The notes under the pieces are model-generated. The model made no database searches. It was not told the DNA's origin and worked only from the letters and a program-made list of their open reading frames with translations. Below are positions 1 to 5,391 of a stretch of 5,391 nucleotides of DNA, in pieces. Within the stretch, counting starts at the first letter, position 1; every line of letters starts with the position of its first letter. Source of the DNA: Thermoplasmata archaeon (lineage in GTDB: Archaea > Thermoplasmatota > E2 > UBA202 > DSCA01); assembly GCA_021159125.1 (NCBI GenBank), contig JAGGSL010000069.1:1-5391 (forward strand), in the 5' to 3' direction. A program made the translations under genes and the position numbers.

Positions 1-1527
1 ATGGCAAAAAATTTTAACCTTCGGGCAATTAAAGGGAAAGTGAAAGAAAAATACATACTGGCGATTGATGAGGGCACTTCCAGCGCAAAGGCTTTTGTTG
101 TAGATTCGTCAGGCTCAATAGCAGGGAAGGGGCAATGCCCTTTTAACCAGTATTTTCCGAAGCCAGGATGGGTCGAGCAGAGCCCTGAAGAAATATGGAA
201 TGCTCAGATAAAGGCGGCAAAACAGGCAATAGATATGGCGCACATAGAGCCAAAGCAGATTATTTCCATAGGAATCGCCAATCAGAGGGAAACCGCAATA
301 CTGTGGGATAGAAATGGCATGCCCGTGCATAATGCAATTGTGTGGCAGGATAGGCGTACGTCTGAGATAGTTGATTCCCTATCTGAAGATGAAAAAGCAT
401 TGATTAAAGAAAAGACAGGTCTTGTTGCAAACTCATACTTTTCAGCGTCAAAAATAAAGTGGATGCTTGATAATATTGCAGGGTTGAGGAAAAAGGCTGA
501 GCAGGGCGAAATTTTCTTTGGAACAGTCGATACATATCTCATTTACCGTTTGACTGACGGAAAAGTCCATGCCACCGATGTCACCAACGCATCCCGCACA
601 ATGCTTTTTGATATAAAAAAAATGGAATGGGACAGCGAATTGCTTGAAATATTTGGCATTCCCGATGCAATACTTCCGGAAGTCAAGCAGTCAGGCGATT
701 TTTACGGCACAACCTCGATTTTGCCTGCAGAGATGCCTATTTCAGGCTGCATGGGCGACCAGCAGGCAGCCCTTTTCGGTCAGGCGTGCTTTGAGAAAGG
801 AATGGTGAAAAATACTTACGGCACGGGAAACTTTATTCTGATGAACACAGGGGAGATGCATCGCTCTGAGAAACTTCTGATAACGCCCGCATGGTCATTT
901 GGGGGCAGAGCAGAGTATGCCATGGAGGGCAGCATATTTGCTACAGGCTCTGCAATACAGTGGCTTAAAGATAGGCTGAAGGTAGTTGAAAGCTTGAAGG
1001 AGATGGAGTCAATGGCTTCCTCCCTGGAAAGCAATGAAGGCGTTTACATGGTGCCCGCTTTCGCAGGACTGGGCGCCCCTTACTGGAATCAATATGCAAG
1101 GGCTGTTCTGGTTGGCATGACTGGAAGGACAGGCGTTGCCCATCTGGCGAGGGCGGCGCTGGAGGCGGCGGCATACCTTTCGCAGGACGTCATGGAAGTT
1201 ATGGAGAAGGAAGCAGGAATAAAGGTGAAAGAGATAAGAGTTGACGGAGGCGCTTCTGCAAACGAATTCTTAATGCAGTTCCAGGCAGATATTTCCAACT
1301 GCCGTGTTTTGAAGCCCGTTATGCCTGAAACGACAGCTCTTGGCGCCGCCTACATGGCCGGAATGGCAGTCGATTTATGGAAGAAGGATGAGATAAGGGA
1401 AATGTGGAAAATTGGCAGAGTGTATGAGCCCACGATGGATGAAGGAGTGAGAAAAGCCCTTACTGGCGGATGGAGAAATGCAGTTGAAAAGGCATTGGGC
1501 TATGCTGAAACAGGGATGGTCGGATGA
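1..1527 (+). CDS. glpK: Glycerol kinase (FGGY carbohydrate kinase family)
   Basis: This enzyme phosphorylates glycerol with ATP to sn-glycerol-3-phosphate in the cytoplasm. The 508-residue protein is full length for the family (about 500). The N-terminal phosphate loop DEGTSSAK is at residues 23-30. FGGY signature 1 is at 146-158 (YFSASKIKWMLDN) and signature 2 at 368-388. By comparison with E. coli GlpK, the glycerol-contacting residues are all present: R96, E97, W115, Y146, D253 and F278. The C-terminal ATP-site segment VDGGASANEFLMQFQ starts at 414. Missing are the glycine-rich loop used for fructose-1,6-bisphosphate inhibition in E. coli and the phosphorylatable His segment of Firmicutes enzymes, so PTS-type control is unlikely. 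The ATG start gives about 13 residues before the usual N-terminus; a GTG at 40 is an alternative, and upstream DNA is not visible. The stop overlaps the next start as ATGA. The function is very secure. Confidence 0.97.
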   Translation: MAKNFNLRAIKGKVKEKYILAIDEGTSSAKAFVVDSSGSIAGKGQCPFNQYFPKPGWVEQSPEEIWNAQIKAAKQAIDMAHIEPKQIISIGIANQRETAILWDRNGMPVHNAIVWQDRRTSEIVDSLSEDEKALIKEKTGLVANSYFSASKIKWMLDNIAGLRKKAEQGEIFFGTVDTYLIYRLTDGKVHATDVTNASRTMLFDIKKMEWDSELLEIFGIPDAILPEVKQSGDFYGTTSILPAEMPISGCMGDQQAALFGQACFEKGMVKNTYGTGNFILMNTGEMHRSEKLLITPAWSFGGRAEYAMEGSIFATGSAIQWLKDRLKVVESLKEMESMASSLESNEGVYMVPAFAGLGAPYWNQYARAVLVGMTGRTGVAHLARAALEAAAYLSQDVMEVMEKEAGIKVKEIRVDGGASANEFLMQFQADISNCRVLKPVMPETTALGAAYMAGMAVDLWKKDEIREMWKIGRVYEPTMDEGVRKALTGGWRNAVEKALGYAETGMVG

Positions 1528-3017
1528 AAAAAAGCGTTGCAATTATTGGCGGGGGGATAGCAGGCTGTGCGATTGCGAGAGTTCTGAGTAAATATGATTT
1601 GGACATTCATCTTATTGAAAAGGAGGCAGATGTGGGATGGGGTGCAACAAAGGCAAACACAAGCATAATACATCCGGGACATGAGGAGGATGCCGCTATC
1701 CATCCTTTAAGGGCAAAATTCTGCGTTGAGGGAAACAGAATTTGGCGCAAATGGGCAGAGGAAATGGACATTCCTGTTTCATGGCCCGGAGAGCTGATGA
1801 TTGCCCTTGACGACGGAGGTATGGAAACTTTAGAGCATTATCTCAAACTCGGGGAGAAAAACGGCGTCGAAGGGCTTGAAATAATGGGTCGTGAGGAAAT
1901 CAAAAAACTTGAGCCGAATGTGAATGAAAATGCTATAGCTGCTCTATGGGCGCCTGCAGCGGGATTAATCGAGCCATGGGAGGCATGCATCGCTCTGGCT
2001 GAAAACGCTGCCGATAATGGGGCGAAAATGCATCTGAATACGGAGGTGAAGGGCATAGCTGTGGGCGATGGAAAGCTCAGAGGGCTGGAAACAAACAGGG
2101 GATTCATGAAGGTGGATGTTGCCATAAACGCTGCAGGGCTTTTTGCAGATGAAATTTCCGGCATGGCGGGAATAGATGATTTCAAAATATGCCCCAGGAA
2201 AGGGCAGTATTATCTGTTCAGCGATGATGCCATGCCAAAGGTAAAAAGAATAGTTCATATGACGCCCACGGAAAAAACGAAGGGCGTGTATGCCGTGACC
2301 ACGGTTGAGGGGAACCTGATGCTGGGGCCCACTGCCGAAGACCTGGATTTTGACGAAAAGGAAGAGCGTTCAACAACGGAAGAGGGGCTTGATTACATAT
2401 GGGAGAATGCCCGAAAATTTCTTGCATCACTGCCTCCCAGAAACAAAGTTTCAAAAATGTTTGCAGGGCTGCGTCCCGAGCCGCCTGATGGGAAGTATAT
2501 AATCCGGGCATATGAAAGCCCGTGGGGATTTGTGAATGTTGCGGGCATACGCTCGCCTGGCCTGACCGCAGCCCCTTCAATAGCGGAATATGTGGCAAAG
2601 CTGATGGAAGAAAAACTTGATTTGCGCATGGCTGAAAAGGAGGGATGGAATCCTTTCAGGAAAGGTATGAAGCGTTTCTCCCGCCTTTCTGATTCGGAGA
2701 AGCAACATCTCATAAATCGGAACCCGCAGTACGGCAACGTGGTTTGCATGTGCAAGGAAGTTACGGAAGGAGAAGTGGTGGAGGCAATAGAAAGGATAAG
2801 AAAGCTCGGGGCAGGCATTACAATGGACAGCATAAAGTTTCGGACGCTTGCGATGTTCGGCGAATGCCAGGGCTCTTTCTGTCGCTCGAGAATTGCATCC
2901 ATTATTTCCAGGGAGGCAGGCATTCCGCTCTGGCAGGTATCGCTTAAAGGAGACGGCACGGAATACGGCATAGGCGATATCAAGGTACTTCAGAGGAGGG
3001 AAAAAGATGAAGGCTGA
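1524..3017 (+). CDS. glpA: FAD-dependent glycerol-3-phosphate dehydrogenase with C-terminal BFD-like [2Fe-2S] domain (GlpA-type)
   Basis: The predicted role is oxidation of sn-glycerol-3-phosphate to dihydroxyacetone phosphate, with electrons passing from FAD to an iron-sulfur centre. The 497-residue protein opens with a Rossmann FAD motif, GGGIAG at 9-14, followed by acidic E32 at the end of the second strand. The DAO-family segment ATKANTSIIHPGHE is at 41-54. Late DAO-fold segments AGLRPEP (R317) and GIRSPGLT (R343) lie where this family usually binds an anionic substrate; that role is inferred. The C-terminal domain (about 405-460) carries C408-x-C410 and C448-x4-C453, the BFD-like [2Fe-2S] pattern. 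I see no membrane segment. The ATG overlaps the glpK stop by 4 bases with only a weak upstream AGGGATGG, suggesting coupled translation. Related DAO oxidoreductases act on other 2-hydroxy acids or amino acids, so the substrate call leans on adjacency to glpK. Confidence 0.9.
   Translation: MKKSVAIIGGGIAGCAIARVLSKYDLDIHLIEKEADVGWGATKANTSIIHPGHEEDAAIHPLRAKFCVEGNRIWRKWAEEMDIPVSWPGELMIALDDGGMETLEHYLKLGEKNGVEGLEIMGREEIKKLEPNVNENAIAALWAPAAGLIEPWEACIALAENAADNGAKMHLNTEVKGIAVGDGKLRGLETNRGFMKVDVAINAAGLFADEISGMAGIDDFKICPRKGQYYLFSDDAMPKVKRIVHMTPTEKTKGVYAVTTVEGNLMLGPTAEDLDFDEKEERSTTEEGLDYIWENARKFLASLPPRNKVSKMFAGLRPEPPDGKYIIRAYESPWGFVNVAGIRSPGLTAAPSIAEYVAKLMEEKLDLRMAEKEGWNPFRKGMKRFSRLSDSEKQHLINRNPQYGNVVCMCKEVTEGEVVEAIERIRKLGAGITMDSIKFRTLAMFGECQGSFCRSRIASIISREAGIPLWQVSLKGDGTEYGIGDIKVLQRREKDEG
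2993..3000 (+). promoter_or_regulatory. Strong Shine-Dalgarno site for the FAD/NAD oxidoreductase
   Basis: GAGGAGGG contains the full GGAGG core (2995-2999) and sits 7 bases before the ATG at 3007, inside the end of the upstream dehydrogenase gene. It fixes the start at 3007 rather than the in-frame ATG at 3031. Confidence 0.85.
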
Positions 3018-4275
3018 GAGCAGTAGCAAAATGAAAAGCAGGACGTACGATATGGCGGTCATAGGAGGGGGGGCGGCGGGGCTGGCCGGCGCCGTAAAAG
3101 CCGCAGAGCTTGGCATGGATGTCGTTGTCCTTGAAAGCGGCGAACGTATCGGAGGAATTCCCATGCAGTGCATACATCCCGGCTTCGGGAATTTTTATTA
3201 CGGGGAGAACCTTACGGGACCTGAATTTTCGGAGAGGCTGATTGAGAAGGTTAAGCTCACCGGAATAAAATGTTACACGCATGCTCATGTTGAGGGCATA
3301 AGGCATGTATCTGATACGGAGAATATGGTAAGCGTGGTTATGCCAGCCGGGATTACGCAGATACGTGCAAAAACCATTCTCTATGCTGCAGGTGCAAGGG
3401 AAAGGCATGCATATGAAATAGGCATAACGGGAGACAGAGTCAGCGGAGTGTATACTGCAGGAGAGGCGCAGACGCTGATGGACATTTACGGCATAATGCC
3501 CGGCAAATCTGTTGTAATCATCGGCTCGGGGGACATAGGGCTTATTATGGCACGACGTTTCGCGCTTGAAGGGGCAGATGTCAAGGCTGTTGTGGAGATG
3601 CTGCCGTACCCCGGCGGATTGCAGAGAAATGTGGTTCAATGTCTTGAAGATTTTGGCATACCTCTTCTCACGAGCCATATGGTGACCCGCATAGTTGGAA
3701 AGAAGAGGGTTGAGAGAGTAATTCTGGCTGAAGTCGATGAGTCGTTCAGGGCAATCAAAAATTCAGAAAAGGAGATAGATTGCGATACAGTCGCTCTCGC
3801 CGCAGGGCTTGTTCCCAACATCGGAAAATTGAGAGAGGCCGATATTGACATCGATTCCTCAACCAAGGGCCCTGTTGTGAATGAGTACATGGAGACGTCG
3901 CTGCCGGGAATATTCGTTGCCGGGAACGCGCTGGCGATAAACGACTATGTGGACTATGCGGCGGAGCAGGGCGAGCAGGCGGCGATAGGCGCCCATCTTT
4001 TTATTGAAGGGAACATGCCATCAGACTGGAAGCCAATCAGAAAAGGGGAGAACATACGCCTTGTGTTTCCCCATCACATAAGCGGGGGAAGGGATGTGAA
4101 AATTTATGCAAGGGTGAAGAAACCTGTCAGGGATGCAGTTGTGGAATTTCCTGAAATAGATAAGAGGGTAAGAAAAAGAGCCGTCATGCCAGGTGAGATG
4201 ATAATAGTCAATCTGAAAAAGCAAGAGACTGCAGGTATAGACGAACTCACTCTGAGGTGTGCAGATGGAAATTAA
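3007..4275 (+). CDS. FAD/NAD(P)-dependent oxidoreductase, likely second flavoprotein subunit of the glycerol-3-phosphate dehydrogenase complex
   Basis: This 422-residue protein is a two-dinucleotide-domain flavoprotein of the pyridine nucleotide-disulfide reductase superfamily (COG0446-like). The FAD motif GGGAAG is at 20-25, with E43 closing the second strand. The NAD(P) motif GSGDIG is at 173-178; E197 at the end of its second strand favours NAD(H) over NADP(H). The C-terminal FAD motif reads LPGIFVAGN (299-307), with Asn where most relatives have Asp; I recall this as usual for the subfamily. There is no CxxxxC redox pair, so it is not a disulfide reductase. A lone C55 lies in the segment QCIHPGFG. 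Residues about 350-405 form the extra C-terminal domain typical of this group. It probably takes electrons from the GlpA-type subunit and passes them to NAD+ or another acceptor. It is often annotated as NADH oxidase; the true acceptor cannot be read from sequence. Confidence 0.85.
   Translation: MKAESSSKMKSRTYDMAVIGGGAAGLAGAVKAAELGMDVVVLESGERIGGIPMQCIHPGFGNFYYGENLTGPEFSERLIEKVKLTGIKCYTHAHVEGIRHVSDTENMVSVVMPAGITQIRAKTILYAAGARERHAYEIGITGDRVSGVYTAGEAQTLMDIYGIMPGKSVVIIGSGDIGLIMARRFALEGADVKAVVEMLPYPGGLQRNVVQCLEDFGIPLLTSHMVTRIVGKKRVERVILAEVDESFRAIKNSEKEIDCDTVALAAGLVPNIGKLREADIDIDSSTKGPVVNEYMETSLPGIFVAGNALAINDYVDYAAEQGEQAAIGAHLFIEGNMPSDWKPIRKGENIRLVFPHHISGGRDVKIYARVKKPVRDAVVEFPEIDKRVRKRAVMPGEMIIVNLKKQETAGIDELTLRCADGN
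4254..4259 (+). promoter_or_regulatory. Shine-Dalgarno site deciding the DUF1667 start
   Basis: GAGGTG matches the 16S rRNA 3' end (CACCTC) across six bases and ends 5 bases before the ATG at 4265. A GTG at 4259 opens the same frame two codons earlier, but it lies inside this site and so is unlikely to be the start. Confidence 0.75.
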
Positions 4276-4630
4276 AAAAATGACCTGCATTTTATGCCCG
4301 CTGGGCTGCAGGATGGAGGTATCCATTGAAAAAAATAAGATTATCAGAATCGAGGGGAATTCATGCCCGAGGGGCGAGATGTATGCAAGGCAGGAAGTGG
4401 AAGCCCCTTCAAGGATTGTTATCAGCGTTGTGAAATGCAGGGACTGCAATCTCCCGGTCATTTCTGTAAAAACAGAAAAGCCTGTTCCAAAAGAGCGCAT
4501 CAGGGAAGTCATTGATTCTCTGGCAGAAGTCGAAGTCGAGCCGCCTGTAAATGTGGGAGATATCATAGTTGAGGACGTCGCAGGCACAGGGGTAAATGTT
4601 ATTGCTACACGGAGCGCGGAAAGAATTTAG
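4265..4630 (+). CDS. DUF1667 family cysteine-rich protein, probable iron-sulfur subunit of the G3P dehydrogenase complex
   Basis: This small 121-residue soluble protein resembles the DUF1667 family (COG3862-like), which is commonly encoded beside GlpA-type and FAD/NAD oxidoreductase genes. The N-terminus has C8-x2-C11-x3-C15 with C34 in the segment NSCPRGE. This is the spacing of the N-terminal [4Fe-4S] site of molybdopterin oxidoreductases, so a similar cluster is likely. A second pair, C58-x2-C61, lies just before the family segment VKTEKPVPKERI (68-79). The tail (about 95-117) has the conserved GDIIVEDVAGTGV wording. No molybdopterin-binding domain follows, so it is not itself a molybdoenzyme. 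It overlaps the preceding gene by 11 bases and ends the operon. A role in electron transfer between the two flavoproteins, or in their assembly, is inferred from context; I know of no firm biochemical role for the family. Confidence 0.85.
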   Translation: MEIKKMTCILCPLGCRMEVSIEKNKIIRIEGNSCPRGEMYARQEVEAPSRIVISVVKCRDCNLPVISVKTEKPVPKERIREVIDSLAEVEVEPPVNVGDIIVEDVAGTGVNVIATRSAERI

Positions 4631-4631
4631 C

Positions 4632-4649
4632 AATCACGCATGTGATTTT
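4632..4649 (+). terminator. Short stem-loop followed by a T-run at the convergent gene ends (possible operon terminator)
   Basis: A perfect 6-base inverted repeat, AATCAC (4632-4637) and GTGATT (4642-4647), encloses the loop GCAT. The T-run starts inside the right arm and reaches 4649 (TTTT at 4646-4649). It begins 2 bases after the operon's TAG. Only two of six pairs are G-C, so the stem is weak; if the host is archaeal, the T-run alone may be what counts. The stem also contains the minus-strand hydrolase stop codon (4634-4636). Confidence 0.35.
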
Positions 4650-5391
4650 ATCCATTCAACTATTGTTTTGTGGAATTCATCTGCCCACTCAGGGTCTTCA
4701 AATATTTCGTGGTAAGCTCCTTCAAATTCCCTCAGTGTTTTGTCTTTGATTTTCAACTTCTTCATGAAGTTTCTTGCCCCCTCTATGGGTGAAAGCACAT
4801 CCTCCGTGCCATTTAAAATAAGCAGTGGCTTTGTTATCTTTCCTGCCTCTTCATTCACTTTTTCGATATTGACAAAAAGTGATCTTGCAAGCGCAAGAGA
4901 AATGCGGTCATGAACAAGAGGGTCGTCTATGTAATTTTTAACCGCTTCTCCGTTCCGGGACAGCGTATGGGGGTCTATTGTGTTGTTGATGGTCATTTTG
5001 GGCAAAATAATGCCCAAAAACTTGGCAAGCCCAACCGAAAATTTTGATGTATCCCTGGGTTTTGCAATAGAAGGCGCAGATGCAACTGTGCCTTTAATTT
5101 TATCGGGATGAACTTCGGCATATCTTACGACTGTTAATCCGCCAAGACTGTGCCCGAAGATGACAGGCTTTTCGCCTATTTCATCCACTATCTCGTCTAT
5201 TATGCGGATGCCATCTTCAACTTTTGCATACCCTCTCTTCCCTCCGCTTTTTCCATGGCCCGGCCAGTCAAAGGTATAAACAGCAAAGCCTTCATCATTG
5301 AACATTTTTATCAGCTGCTTGTATCTCCCGCAGTGTTCTCCGAGCCCGTGCACGAGTATTATCCAATCTTTGCCCTTTCCAGATTTTATTT
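4634..5391 (-). CDS. Alpha/beta hydrolase, monoacylglycerol lipase/lysophospholipase type (5' end beyond the window)
   Basis: This is a serine hydrolase of the PldB/monoglyceride lipase group, expected to cleave acyl chains from monoacylglycerols or lysophospholipids. The frame is open to the window edge. A GTG at 5353-5351 could mimic a start, but it encodes the Val of the conserved VHGLGEH segment and the frame continues upstream as KGKDWIIL, so the true N-terminus lies outside. Counting from that Val, the oxyanion HG is at 2-3, DWPGHGKSGGKRGY at 29-42, the nucleophile elbow GHSLGG at 67-72 (Ser69, codon 5149-5147), Asp185 in NGTED, and His215 in GAYHE. All three catalytic residues are present. 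The segment from about 95 to 150 is the likely lid. A secretion signal cannot be judged without the N-terminus. The stop lies 3 bases from that of the convergent operon. The exact ester substrate is uncertain. Confidence 0.88.
   Translation of the reverse strand, partial: IKSGKGKDWIILVHGLGEHCGRYKQLIKMFNDEGFAVYTFDWPGHGKSGGKRGYAKVEDGIRIIDEIVDEIGEKPVIFGHSLGGLTVVRYAEVHPDKIKGTVASAPSIAKPRDTSKFSVGLAKFLGIILPKMTINNTIDPHTLSRNGEAVKNYIDDPLVHDRISLALARSLFVNIEKVNEEAGKITKPLLILNGTEDVLSPIEGARNFMKKLKIKDKTLREFEGAYHEIFEDPEWADEFHKTIVEWIKSHA

Noticed and set aside
3064..3081. G-rich run (tracts of 2, 7, 2 and 4 G) that might form a G-quadruplex or hide a frameshift
   Set aside because: It encodes the GGGAAG nucleotide-binding loop, where glycine and alanine codons naturally give G/C-rich DNA, and the reading frame is intact on both sides. 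The tracts are uneven, so a G-quadruplex is weakly supported.
2393..3173. Long minus-strand open frames of about 196-198 codons antisense to the dehydrogenase gene
   Set aside because: They lie opposite a gene with clear family motifs, their translations are low in recognisable domains and rich in Ser, Pro and His, and no ribosome site or conserved motif supports them.
2980..3678. A 232-codon minus-strand open frame antisense to the FAD/NAD oxidoreductase
   Set aside because: It is a mirror of a strongly supported coding frame; its composition (many His, Tyr, Cys, Arg) is typical of antisense translation and it contains no family motif.
4259..4264. GTG at 4259 as the start of the DUF1667 gene
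   Set aside because: It overlaps the GAGGTG ribosome site, while the ATG at 4265 is spaced 5 bases after it and gives the usual short N-terminus before the first cysteine.
4265..4630. Reading the DUF1667 gene as a truncated molybdopterin oxidoreductase because of its N-terminal cysteine motif
   Set aside because: The protein ends cleanly at about 120 residues with its own conserved tail, and the complete DUF1667 length and gene context fit, so it is not a broken larger gene.
5351..5353. GTG at 5353-5351 as the start of the hydrolase
   Set aside because: This codon is the Val of the conserved VHGLGEH segment, and the frame continues upstream to the edge with family-like residues; starting here would remove the first core strand.

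Overview
The window holds five genes and almost no non-coding DNA. Four plus-strand genes overlap end to end (1-4630). A fifth gene converges on them from the minus strand (4634 to beyond the right edge), with 3 bases between the two stop codons.

The plus-strand block is a glycerol catabolic operon. In order it encodes glycerol kinase (glpK), a GlpA-type FAD-dependent glycerol-3-phosphate dehydrogenase with a C-terminal BFD-like [2Fe-2S] domain, a two-dinucleotide-fold FAD/NAD(P) oxidoreductase, and a small cysteine-rich DUF1667 protein. Glycerol would be phosphorylated to sn-glycerol-3-phosphate and then oxidised to dihydroxyacetone phosphate, which enters glycolysis or gluconeogenesis. The last three genes look like subunits of one electron-transferring dehydrogenase: substrate FAD, then iron-sulfur centre(s), then a second flavoprotein with a NAD-type nucleotide site. 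No GlpC-like membrane anchor, GlpF facilitator or regulator is visible in the window.

The minus-strand gene is an alpha/beta hydrolase of the monoacylglycerol lipase/lysophospholipase type with a complete Ser-Asp-His triad. Its N-terminus lies beyond the right edge. A lipase that frees glycerol, next to a glycerol-using operon, suggests salvage of lipid glycerol, but this rests on adjacency only.

The host is probably a prokaryote with strong Shine-Dalgarno usage (GGAGG and GAGGTG before internal genes). An archaeon, perhaps euryarchaeal or Thermoplasmata-like, is favoured for three reasons: the glycerol kinase has the DEGT phosphate loop and other wording I recall from Thermococcales enzymes; it shows none of the PTS-linked control segments of bacterial enzymes; and ATA and AGA/AGG codons are frequent. 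Similar three-gene dehydrogenase clusters also occur in Thermotoga and clostridia, so a bacterial host cannot be excluded. There is no sign of mobile elements, CRISPR or RNA genes. I see no wholly new system. The most interesting parts are the anchorless G3P dehydrogenase and its six-cysteine DUF1667 subunit.
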